From Streptomyces sp. NBC_00358 (GTDB taxonomy: Bacteria > Actinomycetota > Actinomycetes > Streptomycetales > Streptomycetaceae), in the NCBI RefSeq assembly GCF_036099295.1, contig NZ_CP107976.1, positions 3,534,001 to 3,598,000 on the forward strand: a DNA stretch of 64,000 nucleotides, written 5' to 3'. The position numbers and the translations under genes were made by a program. A model generated the notes under the pieces. It did no database searches. It had not been told where the DNA came from and worked only from the letters and a program-made list of their open reading frames with translations. Positions 31,994 to 40,374 of the stretch are shown piece by piece (the stretch's first letter is position 1; every line of letters begins with the position of its first letter).

Positions 31994-32752
31994 CTAGCGG
32001 CCGGCCTCCTTCGACACCAGGGCCACCGCTTCGTCCACCTCGTCGGTCAGGTGGAACAGCAGCAGGTCCTTCTCGGACGCCTTGCCCTGGGCGATGAGGG
32101 TGTTCTTGAGCCAGTCGACGAGGCCGCCCCAGTACTCCGTGCCGAACAGGACGATGGGGAAGCGGGTGACCTTCTGGGTCTGGACCAGGGTGAGCGCCTC
32201 GAAGAGCTCGTCGAGGGTCCCGAGGCCGCCGGGCAGGACCACGAAGCCCTGCGCGTACTTGACGAACATCATTTTCCGGACGAAGAAGTACCGGAAGTTC
32301 AGCCCGATGTCGACGTACGGGTTCAGCCCCTGCTCGAAGGGGAGCTCGATGCCGAGGCCGACGGAGATGCCCTTCGCCTCGCAGGCGCCCTTGTTGGCGG
32401 CCTCCATGGCACCCGGTCCACCGCCGGTGATCACCGCGAACCCGGCCTCGACCAGGCCCCGGCCCAGGGCGACGCCCGCCTCGTACTCGGGCGAGTCCAC
32501 CGATGTCCGGGCCGAGCCGAACACACTGATCGCGGGCGGGAGTTCGGCCAGCGTGCCGAAGCCTTCGATGAACTCCGACTGGATGCGCAGAACCCGCCAG
32601 GGATCGGTGTGCACCCAGTCGGAGGGACCGCCCGCGTCCAGCAGCCGCTGGTCCGTGGTGCTCGCCTGGACCTGATCCCGCCTGCGCAGCACCGGGCCCA
32701 GCCGCTGCTCCTCAGGTGGCCGCTTCTTTCCCCTCGGGTCGCCAGTAGCCAT
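31994..32752 (-). CDS. LOG-family (TIGR00730) Rossmann-fold protein
   Basis: A 252-aa protein with the LOG signatures GGGPGAMEAANKGA and PGGLGTLDELFE, the nucleotide-monophosphate binding and catalytic motifs of lysine-decarboxylase-like phosphoribohydrolases that release cytokinin bases. An N-terminal extension of about 75 residues is present. In bacteria the likely reaction is hydrolysis of nucleoside 5'-monophosphates, whatever the biological substrate. ATG 32752 is chosen because GGAGGGAG lies 5 nt upstream. Confidence 0.9.
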   Translation of the reverse strand: MATGDPRGKKRPPEEQRLGPVLRRRDQVQASTTDQRLLDAGGPSDWVHTDPWRVLRIQSEFIEGFGTLAELPPAISVFGSARTSVDSPEYEAGVALGRGLVEAGFAVITGGGPGAMEAANKGACEAKGISVGLGIELPFEQGLNPYVDIGLNFRYFFVRKMMFVKYAQGFVVLPGGLGTLDELFEALTLVQTQKVTRFPIVLFGTEYWGGLVDWLKNTLIAQGKASEKDLLLFHLTDEVDEAVALVSKEAGR

Positions 32753-32926
32753 GTCCACTCCCTCCGCGTACGGATCTCCCCCGCTCCGGCCGGGGCCGGT
32801 GCGGGGGAAGGTCGTTCCGCCCCAGAGTAGATCTCCGCCGGTTACGGCGGGGGGACGCGGGCATGTCCGCCATGAACCACCGGCGGATACACAGGTCCGG
32901 CCAGGACCTGCCCGGCCGGAGGGGTC

Positions 32927-34006
32927 CTAGGCGGTGAGCCAGTCGCGCAGCCGCTGTTCGCCCGCGAGGATCTTGGCCGTTTCCACTCGCTCGTCCCGCT
33001 TGTGCGCCAGGTGGGGATTGCCGGGGCCGTAGTTGACCGCCGGGATGCCGAGGGCGCTGAAGCGCGAGACGTCCGTCCAGCCGTACTTGGGCTGCGGGGT
33101 GCCCCCCACCGCCTCGATGAACGCCGCGGCGGCCGGGTGGGAGAGGCCCGGGAGGGCGGCACCGCTGTGGTCGTCGATGACGAACTCGTCCACACCGCAG
33201 TCGGCGAAGACCTCGCGGACGTGCTCGATCGCCTCCTCCTCGGTGCGGTCGGGCGCGTAGCGGAAGTTGACGGTGACGACGCACTCGTCGGGGATGACGT
33301 TGCCCGCGACACCGCCCGAGATGCCCACCGCGTTCAGTCCCTCGCGGTACTCCAGGCCGTCGATCACCGGGTAGCGCGGCTCGTACGCGGCCAGCGCGGC
33401 GAGGATCGGGGAGGCCGCGTGGATGGCGTTCGAGCCCATCCAGCTCCGGGCCGAGTGGGCCCGCTCGCCCTTGGTCTTCAGCAGGACCCGCAGCGTGCCC
33501 TGGCAGCCGCCCTCGACCTGTCCGTCGGAGGGCTCCAGGAGCACCGCGAAGTCGCCCTGCAGCCAGTCGGGGTGGGCCTCGGACACATGCTTCAGCCCGT
33601 TCAGGTGGGCCGCGACCTCTTCGTTGTCGTAGAAGACGAAGGTCAGATCCCGGTTGGGTGCGGGGACGGTGGCCGCGATACGGAGCTGGACCGCGACGCC
33701 CGACTTCATGTCGCAGGTGCCGCAGCCCCACAGGACGCCGTTCCCGTCGAGGCGGGAGGGCACGTTGCCGGCGATCGGCACGGTGTCGATGTGGCCGGCG
33801 AGGACGACCCGCTCGGCGCGGCCCAGGTTCGTACGCGCCACGACGTTGTTGCCGTACCGGTCGACCGTCAGATGCGGCAGGGCGCGCAGGGCGGCCTCGA
33901 CGGCGTCCGCGAGCGGCTTCTCGCTGCCGCTCTCCGAGGGAAAGTCGACGAGCTGCGCGGTGAGTCCGGCTGCGTCCTGGGTGAGGTCAAGTGGGGTGTC
34001 GGCCAT
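32927..34006 (-). CDS. dapE: succinyl-diaminopimelate desuccinylase
   Basis: A 359-aa M20 metallopeptidase-family enzyme. It has the first metal His and catalytic Asp in LAGHIDTVP, the bridging Asp in WGCGTCDMKSG, the catalytic Glu pair in FYDNEEVAAH, and VLLEPSDGQVEGGCQGTLR. It hydrolyses N-succinyl-LL-DAP in the lysine/peptidoglycan DAP pathway; dapC lies 2 kb away. ATG 34006 is preceded by TAGGGT at 7 nt and no ribosome site, so the message is probably leaderless. The gene is divergent from the lysozyme-like gene. Confidence 0.93.
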   Translation of the reverse strand: MADTPLDLTQDAAGLTAQLVDFPSESGSEKPLADAVEAALRALPHLTVDRYGNNVVARTNLGRAERVVLAGHIDTVPIAGNVPSRLDGNGVLWGCGTCDMKSGVAVQLRIAATVPAPNRDLTFVFYDNEEVAAHLNGLKHVSEAHPDWLQGDFAVLLEPSDGQVEGGCQGTLRVLLKTKGERAHSARSWMGSNAIHAASPILAALAAYEPRYPVIDGLEYREGLNAVGISGGVAGNVIPDECVVTVNFRYAPDRTEEEAIEHVREVFADCGVDEFVIDDHSGAALPGLSHPAAAAFIEAVGGTPQPKYGWTDVSRFSALGIPAVNYGPGNPHLAHKRDERVETAKILAGEQRLRDWLTA

Positions 34007-34013
34007 GCCGTCG

Positions 34014-34019
34014 ACCCTA
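34014..34019 (-). promoter_or_regulatory. -10 hexamer TAGGGT for dapE
   Basis: On the minus strand the hexamer ends 7 nt before the ATG at 34006; a leaderless start is predicted. Confidence 0.45.
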
Positions 34020-34083
34020 GCGCGCCCGGTCCGGGGGTCCCGAAAACAACCGGATGCGGTCGTATCCCCCGGCCGCCCTCCCG

Positions 34084-34092
34084 TTGTCCACA
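34084..34092 (+). promoter_or_regulatory. DnaA-box-like 9-mer TTGTCCACA
   Basis: A perfect match to the Streptomyces DnaA-box consensus sits in the 128-bp gap between divergent dapE and the lysozyme-like gene. A single box could serve regulation or DnaA titration. Confidence 0.4.
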
Positions 34093-34122
34093 GCCCCACA
34101 GATCGCCGACAGCGGTCTCCAG

Positions 34123-34128
34123 TACCTT
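34123..34128 (+). promoter_or_regulatory. -10 hexamer TACCTT for the lysozyme-like gene
   Basis: The hexamer ends 6 nt before the GTG at 34135, without a ribosome site; a leaderless start is predicted. Confidence 0.45.
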
Positions 34129-34134
34129 GTACGC

Positions 34135-35118
34135 GTGTCTGAGCCGTCCCCCACTCCTGTCCGGCGCCGCCGTCGCCTCCTTCGCTTCGGAGGGGCCCTC
34201 GTGGTCCTGTTCGCGATCGCGGGCTATCTCGGCGTGCAGTACCTGACGGGCGGCGTGGGCGCGCCGCGCTGCAAGGTCGTCTCCGGCAACAGCGACGGCG
34301 CGTCCTACGAGTTCACGCCCGAGCAGGCGGTGAACGCGGCGACGATCTCGGCCATCGGCACCTCCCGCGGCATGCCCGAGCGCGCGGTGGCCATCGCCCT
34401 CGCGACGGCGCTCCAGGAGTCGGGGCTGCGCAACATCCAGCACGGCGACCGGGACTCGCTCGGCCTGTTCCAGCAGCGGCCGTCGCAGGGCTGGGGCACC
34501 AGGAAGCAGATCATGGACCCGACCTACGCGGCGGGCGTCTTCTACGAGCACCTGGCCAAGGTGCCCGGCTACTCGCGCCTGCCGCTCACCGTCGCCGCGC
34601 AGCGGGTGCAGCACAGTGGCTTTCCGCAGGCGTACGCGAAGCACGAGCCGGACGCCACGCTGCTCGCCGCCGCGCTGACCGGCCGCGCGGCGGCCACGCT
34701 GACCTGCCAGGGGCGTCCGGGCGCGACCCCGGCGGGCGGCCCGGCCCCGGTGCGGGCCGCGCTCGCCCGGGACTTCGGGCGCGATGTGCTCCAGGAGGCG
34801 GGCGCCACCGTGGGTGCCGCGGGTTCCTCCGCGTCGCCGACGCCCAGCGCCCCGGCCGCCGCGGAGACCGCCGACCGGACCGTGACCGTTCCCGTGCGCG
34901 AGGAGTCCACCGCCGGGACCGGGGCGCTGCGCCGCGGCTGGGAGCTGGCGCACTGGGCGGTGGCCAACTCCTCCGCCCTGCACATCGAGCGGGTGTCGTA
35001 CGCGGGGCGCGAGTGGACCGCGGGGACCTCGGAGGGCTCGTGGCGCACGGCCGACGCGAAGGGCGGTCCGGCGGAGAAGAAGGCCGCGGCCGAGGTCCGG
35101 ATCGTCACCGGGCAGTAA
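34135..35118 (+). CDS. membrane-anchored lysozyme/transglycosylase-like protein
   Basis: A 327-aa protein. After a basic head (PVRRRRRLLRFGG) comes one membrane helix (ALVVLFAIAGYLGVQYL), so the rest faces outside. ALATALQESGLRNIQ, SLGLFQQRPSQGWGT and DPTYAAGVFYEHL are the catalytic-Glu and substrate-cleft motifs of lysozyme-fold lytic transglycosylases. After a Pro/Ala/Ser linker the last 75 residues form a second small domain. It probably cleaves peptidoglycan or supports hyphal wall remodelling. Homologues are often mislabelled heavy-metal transporters. The GTG start follows a -10 box by 6 nt. Confidence 0.82.
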   Translation: MSEPSPTPVRRRRRLLRFGGALVVLFAIAGYLGVQYLTGGVGAPRCKVVSGNSDGASYEFTPEQAVNAATISAIGTSRGMPERAVAIALATALQESGLRNIQHGDRDSLGLFQQRPSQGWGTRKQIMDPTYAAGVFYEHLAKVPGYSRLPLTVAAQRVQHSGFPQAYAKHEPDATLLAAALTGRAAATLTCQGRPGATPAGGPAPVRAALARDFGRDVLQEAGATVGAAGSSASPTPSAPAAAETADRTVTVPVREESTAGTGALRRGWELAHWAVANSSALHIERVSYAGREWTAGTSEGSWRTADAKGGPAEKKAAAEVRIVTGQ

Positions 35119-35135
35119 GCGACCGGGCAGCAGTA

Positions 35136-35162
35136 CGGGTCCTCACCCTCAGGGAGGACCCG
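35136..35162 (+). terminator. hairpin after the lysozyme-like gene
   Basis: CGGGTCCTC pairs with GAGGACCCG across a 9-nt loop, 17 nt after the stop codon. Confidence 0.65.
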
Positions 35163-35496
35163 GCCCTCGGCGGGCCGGCGCGGTGCGGGAGCCTTCGCCC
35201 GCTCACCGCGGCATCCGGGAAATCCCTTGGGGACAAAGGGCCGCGGGCATTCGGCGGGCGTTCCGGCCGTGCATTGTTTGCCCGTTTTTATCCACAACCG
35301 ATAATGCGACGCATTACCAACTCTTTGCGGCGGGCCACCGCAACCTTCGCGGACTTCGAGCGGTAGTCACTGCGTCCGAGCCCGGAACGATCACCTCAGT
35401 CGATCAGCATCCGGTGGCGCGGTCGGTCGGCAGCCAGCCGGTCGGCTGCCGGGCACGGCAGGACACTTCCCCGTTCTCTTCCGTCTAAGGAGCACC
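35163..35496 (+). promoter_or_regulatory. promoter region of the secreted-protein gene with DnaA box and palindrome
   Basis: TTATCCACA at 35288-35296 is a perfect DnaA 9-mer, and TAATGCG-A-CGCATTA at 35302-35316 is a perfect 15-bp palindrome 5 bp further on. The surrounding 35270-35330 is AT-rich. The palindrome is a good operator candidate for the downstream gene, whose ATG is at 35497. No coding frame here looks real. Confidence 0.5.
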
Positions 35497-35940
35497 ATGT
35501 CCCTCCCCCTGACCCGCCGGATCGCCCGTGTCGTGCTGCTCGTCGCGGCCGGAGCGGCGCCCGTGGTCGGTGCGGCCGGCTCCGCCTGCGCGGCCGACCT
35601 GCCGGTCGCCACCAACCTCGGCGGGCTGACCGCCCTGGACGGGGCGAACGTCGGCAACACGGTCGACGGAGCGACGCAGAACGTGACCGGGATCGCCGAC
35701 AGGTCCGGCGGCCACACGGTCAAGAAGTCCGTGCCGGCCACGGGCAGGACCGGCGGGAAGGCCGCCAAGAAGGCGACGCCCGCCGCCCAGAAGGCGGCCG
35801 GGGACGTGGCCGGGCAGGCCGGCGGCCTCGTCGGCGCCACCGCGCAGAGCGCGGCCGGCGGCGGCCTGCCGACGGGCTCCGTGACCACGGGCGGCCTGCC
35901 GACCGGACAGCTTCCGCTGAAGGGCCTGCCGCTCGGCTAG
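35497..35940 (+). CDS. small secreted protein, 147 aa
   Basis: A 147-aa protein with a classical signal peptide (TRRIARVVLLVAAGAAP, cleavage likely after CAA or ASACA near residue 32). The mature part is Gly/Ala/Thr/Lys-rich and low in hydrophobic residues, with KKSVPATGRTGGKAAKKATP in the middle and GGLPTG repeats at the end. There is no lipobox and no domain I know. It resembles small cell-wall-associated proteins of Streptomyces spores and hyphae, but that is a guess. AAGGAG precedes the ATG. Confidence 0.7.
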   Translation: MSLPLTRRIARVVLLVAAGAAPVVGAAGSACAADLPVATNLGGLTALDGANVGNTVDGATQNVTGIADRSGGHTVKKSVPATGRTGGKAAKKATPAAQKAAGDVAGQAGGLVGATAQSAAGGGLPTGSVTTGGLPTGQLPLKGLPLG

Positions 35941-35953
35941 TCGAGCCGGGGCG

Positions 35954-36000
35954 TACGGCGACGGGGTCCGGGAACTCGCTTCCCGGACCCCGTCGCCGTA
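35954..36000. terminator. 21-bp perfect bidirectional hairpin
   Basis: Arms 35954-35974 and 35980-36000 are perfectly complementary over 21 bp with a 5-nt loop (CTCGC). It lies 14 nt after the secreted-protein stop and 11 nt before the end of convergent dapC. Confidence 0.85.
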
Positions 36001-36010
36001 GTCCCACCGG

Positions 36011-37105
36011 CTACCGCAGTCGTTCCACCGCCGCCGCCACGCGCTCGTCCGAGGCGGTGAGGGCCACGCGGACGAACTTCTCGCCCGCCTCGCCGTAGAA
36101 GTCGCCCGGGGCCACCAGGATGCCCAGGTCGGCCAGATGGGCCACCGTGGACCAGCAGGACTCGTCCCGGGTGGCCCAGAGGTAGAGGCTCGCCTCGCTG
36201 TGCTCGATGCGGAAGCCGTGGTTCAGGAGTGCCTCGCGCAGGACGGCGCGGCGGGCGGCGTAGCGGTCGCGCTGCTCGCGGACGTGGGTGTCGTCCGAGA
36301 GGGCCGCGACCACGGCGGCCTGGGTCGGCGCGGAGGTCATCATGCCGCCGTGCTTGCGGATCGCGAGGAGCTCACCGAGGACGGCCGGGTCGCCCGCGAG
36401 GAACGCGGCGCGGTAGCCCGCCAGGTTCGAGCGCTTGGAGAGCGAGTGGACCGAGACGATCCCCTCGTAGGAGCCGCCGCACACGTCCGGGTGCAGCACC
36501 GAGACCGGGTCGGCCTCCCAGCCCAGCTCGATGTAGCACTCGTCGGAGAAGACGAGGATGCCGTGTTCGCGGGCCCAGGCCACGATCCGGGTGAGTTCCG
36601 CGGCGGACAGGACCCTGCCGGTCGGATTCGACGGGGAGTTCAGCCACAGCAGCTTCAGGCCCGTCGGGTCCAGCTCCGTCGGGTCGTCGAAGACGACGTG
36701 CTCCGCCCGCGCGAGCCGCGCGCCGACCTCGTACGTGGGGTACGCGAGGCGCGGGTACGCGACCTTGTCGCCGGGGCCGAGACCGAGCTGGGTCGGCAGC
36801 CAGGCGACCAGTTCCTTGGAGCCGACGATCGGCAGGACATGGCGGTGGGTGACGTCCCGCGCGCCGAGCCGTCGCTCCACCCATCCCGTGAGCGCGTCGC
36901 GCAGTTCGGGAGTGCCCCACACCGTGGGATAACCGGGCGAGTCCGCGGCCGCGACCAGAGCTTTCTGGATCAGCTCGGGCACCGGGTCGACCGGGGTGCC
37001 GACGGACAGATCGACGATGCCGCCCGGGTGAGCGGCGGCGGTCGCCTTGTAGGGCTCCAGCTTGTCCCAGGGGAAGGTGGGAAGCCGGTCGGAGACTGCG
37101 GACAC
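36011..37105 (-). CDS. dapC: N-succinyl-diaminopimelate aminotransferase
   Basis: A 364-aa class I/II PLP aminotransferase. The motifs are LPTFPWDKLEPYK at the N-terminus, YPTVWGTPELRDAL, LNSPSNPTG, FSDECYIELGW and the PLP-lysine site SLSKRSNLAGYR. These fit the actinobacterial DapC (TIGR03539) group. It makes N-succinyl-LL-DAP from the 6-oxopimelate in lysine/peptidoglycan synthesis. GTG 37105 is the likely start because the family begins SDRLP; the frame to 37189 adds non-conserved sequence. It follows fdxA on the same strand, an arrangement shared with mycobacteria. Confidence 0.92.
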   Translation of the reverse strand: MSAVSDRLPTFPWDKLEPYKATAAAHPGGIVDLSVGTPVDPVPELIQKALVAAADSPGYPTVWGTPELRDALTGWVERRLGARDVTHRHVLPIVGSKELVAWLPTQLGLGPGDKVAYPRLAYPTYEVGARLARAEHVVFDDPTELDPTGLKLLWLNSPSNPTGRVLSAAELTRIVAWAREHGILVFSDECYIELGWEADPVSVLHPDVCGGSYEGIVSVHSLSKRSNLAGYRAAFLAGDPAVLGELLAIRKHGGMMTSAPTQAAVVAALSDDTHVREQRDRYAARRAVLREALLNHGFRIEHSEASLYLWATRDESCWSTVAHLADLGILVAPGDFYGEAGEKFVRVALTASDERVAAAVERLR

Positions 37106-37191
37106 GGGATCGGGCTCACTTTCTCGTACGGACGGCCCGTACCGGCGGATACCGGCTGCCGCACGGACTGCTGCGGGCTGAAACGGCAAAT

Positions 37192-37241
37192 GCCTCGGCC
37201 CCGTACGGCGATCGGAGCGATCAGCGGTACGGGACCGAGGC
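37192..37241 (-). terminator. hairpin between fdxA and dapC
   Basis: GCCTCGG..CCGTAC pairs with GTACGG..CCGAGGC, a 13-bp stem with one 2x2 internal loop, and a GATC/GATC inner helix. It follows the fdxA stop by 18 nt, so fdxA and dapC may be separate transcripts. Confidence 0.65.
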
Positions 37242-37259
37242 GGCGCGTATGCGGGCCGC

Positions 37260-37580
37260 TTACTGGTTCTGCGGCGGAAGCGCTGCGATGAAGGGGTGGT
37301 CGCGCTCGATCAGACCGAGCTTGCTGGCGCCGCCGGGCGAGCCGAGTTCGTCGAAGAACTCGACGTTCGCCTTGTAGTAGTCCTTCCACTCTTCCGGAGT
37401 GTCGTCCTCGTAGAAGATCGCCTCGACCGGGCACACCGGCTCACAGGCTCCGCAGTCGACGCATTCGTCCGGGTGGATGTACAAGGACCGGGAGCCCTCG
37501 TAGATGCAGTCGACCGGGCACTCCTCGATGCACGCCTTGTCCTTGACGTCGACACAAGGCTGCGCGATGACGTAGGTCAC
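37260..37580 (-). CDS. fdxA: seven-iron ferredoxin
   Basis: A 106-aa bacterial-type ferredoxin. The Cys pattern CVDVKDKACIEECPVDC followed by CVDCGACEPVCPVEA gives one [3Fe-4S] (the second Cys of the first cluster position is replaced) and one [4Fe-4S] cluster. The C-terminal helix extension (PEEWKDYYKANVEFFDEL) is typical of FdxA/FdxC. It transfers single electrons in the cytoplasm. GTG 37580 has GAGGAGGAA upstream. Confidence 0.95.
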   Translation of the reverse strand: MTYVIAQPCVDVKDKACIEECPVDCIYEGSRSLYIHPDECVDCGACEPVCPVEAIFYEDDTPEEWKDYYKANVEFFDELGSPGGASKLGLIERDHPFIAALPPQNQ

Positions 37581-37720
37581 GCTGTCGTTCCTCCTCGATA
37601 GGGCGCTGGCGGGCCTCCGTAGGCTCCGCCGCCTGGCGCGCGGGAGCGCGGCGTCGTCGATGCCCGCCCCTAGTATCTCCGTTCTTGGGCATGATCCGAA
37701 CAGGAGGGGTGAACTGACCT

Positions 37721-38869
37721 GTGGAAATCTCTGCTTCCGGCCGCCTTGAGGTCCGTATCACCGCTGCTGACGTGGGAAAACGTGTCTCGGTGCGACGCAT
37801 GATCGACGACGGAGACACGGGAGAGAAGTTCACCGATACGGTCGGTGTTCTCACATCATGGGACGACGGTGTGCTCCTGATCACACGACGGACCGGTGAA
37901 CGCGTCCGGATCGCGGAATCCTCGCTGGTCGCGGCCAAGGTCGTGCCGTCCGCCCCGGCACGTCGGCGCGGGCCCGCGGCGTCCTACGAGGAGCTGGCGC
38001 GCGTCGCCGCGCGGGCCTGGCCGCCGGTGGAGAGCGAGCGGCTCGGCGGCTGGGAGCTGCGGGCGGCGAGCGGGTTCACCCGGCGCGCCAATTCCGTGCT
38101 GCCGCTGGGCGACCCGGGGATACCGCTCGACCGGGCCCTGACGTCCGTACGGGACTGGTACGCCGCCCGTGATCTGCCCGCCTACGTCCAGAGCGCGACC
38201 GGCGCCGAGGGGACGCAGGAGGTGCTCTGCGCGGAGCTGGAGGCGCGCGGCTGGACACGAGAGGTGACCGCCGAGCTGTGGACCGGCCCGCTCGCGCCGG
38301 TCGCGGACCTGGAGGCTCCCGGGGCACCCGAGGTGGCGCTCTCGCGCACGGCCGACGACGCGTGGCTCGGCCGATACCAGCGCAGAGGCGTGAGCGACGT
38401 GGCCCTGAAGGTGCTGGGCGGCGGGCCCTCGGTGTGGTTCGCGACGGTGCCCGGCGACGCAGGCGCGGCTCCGGCCGCGATCGGGCGGTGCGTGGTGGAC
38501 GGCCGCTGGGCCGGTTTCGCCGCTGTCGAGGTCGACCCGGACCGGCGCCGCAGGGGCCTCGCCACCGCCGTCATGGCCGCCCTGGCCCGTCGCGCCCTGG
38601 ACGAGGGCGCCTCGGCGGCCTGGCTCCAGGTGGAGGCGGGCAACACCGGGGCCCGGGAGTTGTACGCCCGGATGGGCTTCGGCCCGCATCACGCGTACCA
38701 CCACTACCACTGGACGCCCGGCACCGGCACGGACGTCCGTCCGGGCACCGCCGCCGATGCCGGCACCGACGCCGGCACGTCGCCGGACGGCAGTACGGCG
38801 GACGGCAGCGCGGCGGACGGCGGACGCGTCGGCACCGAGCCGGGTGCCGAGCCGTATCGATCAGCGTGA
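37721..38869 (+). CDS. GNAT N-acetyltransferase with Rv0428c/Cg3035-type N-domain
   Basis: A 382-aa protein. Residues 1-75 form a small beta-barrel-like domain (VRITAADVGKRVSVRRMI; GVLTSWDDGVLLI) typical of the Cg3035/Rv0428c family. The C-terminal GNAT fold has the acetyl-CoA loop VEVDPDRRRRGLATAVM and the helix LYARMGF. The last 50 residues are Gly/Thr/Asp-rich and likely disordered. The acceptor is unknown. The GTG start at 37721 has AGGAGGGG upstream (spacing about 11). The stop overlaps a possible GTG start of the next gene. Confidence 0.88.
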   Translation: MEISASGRLEVRITAADVGKRVSVRRMIDDGDTGEKFTDTVGVLTSWDDGVLLITRRTGERVRIAESSLVAAKVVPSAPARRRGPAASYEELARVAARAWPPVESERLGGWELRAASGFTRRANSVLPLGDPGIPLDRALTSVRDWYAARDLPAYVQSATGAEGTQEVLCAELEARGWTREVTAELWTGPLAPVADLEAPGAPEVALSRTADDAWLGRYQRRGVSDVALKVLGGGPSVWFATVPGDAGAAPAAIGRCVVDGRWAGFAAVEVDPDRRRRGLATAVMAALARRALDEGASAAWLQVEAGNTGARELYARMGFGPHHAYHHYHWTPGTGTDVRPGTAADAGTDAGTSPDGSTADGSAADGGRVGTEPGAEPYRSA

Positions 38870-38886
38870 AGGGGCACGAGCCAGCC

Positions 38887-39738
38887 ATGCGTTCCCCCGA
38901 GCCACCGCAGCCGGAGCGAGCCGACGAGGTACGGCGGCGGTTCGCCGACGAGGCGCGGGCCGAGCGGCCCGATCTGGCGGCGCTGTGCCTGCTGATCGGC
39001 GCCGCGGCGGACAGGACGCTGGACGAGGCCGGGACGGACGCGGCGCAGATCGAGCTGGACGACCTGGCGGGCCGGCTGCCCTTCCGGCCGGACGGTCCCC
39101 GCTCCTGGGCGACCGCGCTGGCCGAACTCCTCGGCGGGCGCTGCGGATTCCGGGGCACGCCGGGTGACTACCAGCGGCTGGAGTCCTCCCTGCTGCACAC
39201 GGTGCTGCGACGGCGGCGCGGGCTGCCCATCCTGCTCTCGGTGGTGTGGATGGAGGTCGCCCGGCGGGCCGGGGCGCCGGTCTACGGGGTCGCGCTGCCC
39301 GGTCATTTCGTGGTGGGTTTCGGACCGCCCGAACAGCAGGTGCTGGCCGATCCCTTCGACGGCGGGCGCGTGCTGACGGGCGCCGACGCGGAACTCCTCG
39401 TCGCGGGCGCGACCGGCGCTCCGCTCGACCCGGCGATGCTCACCCCCGCCGACCCGCTCGACGTCGTGGTGCGCGTCCTGAACAACATCCGTGCCTGGGC
39501 CGCCGCCCGCCCCGAACGCTCCGACGTGGCCCTGTGGTCGGTGGACCTCTCCCTGCTGCTGCCCTCGCACCCGGCGCGCCTGCGCTACGAGCGGGCCCAA
39601 CTCCTCGTCCAGCGCGGCGACTTCCTGACCGGAGCCGGTGAACTCGACGCGTACGCGGACGTGGTGGCGGCCGTGGACGAACCGGCCGCGGCCCGAGTAC
39701 GCCAACAGGCCCACGCGGCACGGGCGATGCTCAACTGA
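38887..39738 (+). CDS. SirB1/transglutaminase-like family protein
   Basis: A 283-aa soluble protein. The central region (YQRLESSLLHTVLRRRRGLP, VVWMEVARRAGAPVYGVALPGHF, VLADPFDGGR) is the SirB1/DUF1354-type transglutaminase-like module, while the C-terminal part has helical repeats (RVLNNIRAWAAARP; LRYERAQLLVQRGDF) like TPRs. The catalytic role is unproven; no Cys stands at the usual nucleophile position. ATG 38887 has GAAGGGG about 10 nt upstream. A GTG at 38866 overlapping the previous stop (GTGA) is an alternative. Confidence 0.8.
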   Translation: MRSPEPPQPERADEVRRRFADEARAERPDLAALCLLIGAAADRTLDEAGTDAAQIELDDLAGRLPFRPDGPRSWATALAELLGGRCGFRGTPGDYQRLESSLLHTVLRRRRGLPILLSVVWMEVARRAGAPVYGVALPGHFVVGFGPPEQQVLADPFDGGRVLTGADAELLVAGATGAPLDPAMLTPADPLDVVVRVLNNIRAWAAARPERSDVALWSVDLSLLLPSHPARLRYERAQLLVQRGDFLTGAGELDAYADVVAAVDEPAAARVRQQAHAARAMLN

Positions 39739-39759
39739 GGCACCGGCCGGCCGTGCCGC

Positions 39760-40374
39760 TCACAGCCATCCCTTCTCCCGCGCGATCCGTACCGCCTCCG
39801 CCCGGTTGCGTACCGCGAGTTTCTGGATCGCGGTCGAGAGGTAGTTGCGGACGGTGCCCTGGGAGAGGTGGAGGGCCTTGGCCAGTTCGGCGTTGGTGGA
39901 GCCGTCGGCGGCGGCGCGGAGGATCTCGCGCTCACGGTCGGTGAGGGGGTTGGCGCCCCCGGCCAGGGCGGCGGCCGCGAGGGTGGGGTCGATGACCCGC
40001 TCGCCGGCCAGCACCTTGCGTACGGCCGCGGCGAGCTGGGCCGCGGGGGCGTCCTTGACCAGGAAGGCGTCGGCGCCGGACTCCATGGCGCTGCGGAGAT
40101 ACCCGGGGCGGCCGAAGGTCGTGAGGATGACCAGCTTGAGGGCGGGGAACTCCTGGTGGAGTTCGGCCGCGGCCTCTATCCCCGTCATGCCCGGCATCTC
40201 GATGTCGAGGAGCGCCACATCCACGTCATGGGTGCGGGCCGCCGCCAGCACCTCGTCGCCGCGGGCCACTTGGGCGACGACCTCGATGTCCGGCTCCAGT
40301 CCCAGCAGGGCGGCCAGCGCCTCGCGGACCATCGACTGGTCCTCGGCGAGCAGGACCTTGATCGTGCGGCTCAT
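39760..40374 (-). CDS. NarL/LuxR-family response regulator
   Basis: A 204-aa response regulator. The receiver domain has the acidic pair AEDQ, the phospho-acceptor in ALLDIEMPGM (Asp near residue 54), Thr in ILTTFGRPG and Lys in LVKDAP. The LuxR helix-turn-helix near the C-terminus is LTDREREILRAAADG, LSQGTVRNYLSTAIQKL. Its start overlaps the kinase stop by 4 bp (ATGA), so it is the partner of the kinase at 40371-41594. It resembles DesR, which controls adjacent ABC or desaturase genes. Confidence 0.95.
   Translation of the reverse strand: MSRTIKVLLAEDQSMVREALAALLGLEPDIEVVAQVARGDEVLAAARTHDVDVALLDIEMPGMTGIEAAAELHQEFPALKLVILTTFGRPGYLRSAMESGADAFLVKDAPAAQLAAAVRKVLAGERVIDPTLAAAALAGGANPLTDREREILRAAADGSTNAELAKALHLSQGTVRNYLSTAIQKLAVRNRAEAVRIAREKGWL

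Noticed and set aside
34135..35118. Heavy-metal transporter annotation
   Set aside because: The protein has one membrane helix and lysozyme-fold motifs with an ESG catalytic Glu, not a transporter topology.
34084..35316. DnaA boxes considered as a replication origin
   Set aside because: Only two boxes 1.2 kb apart, with no dnaA, dnaN or box cluster; a Streptomyces oriC has many boxes.
35183..35488. 101-codon frame before the secreted-protein gene
   Set aside because: It has no ribosome site, covers the DnaA box and palindrome, and its composition does not look coded.
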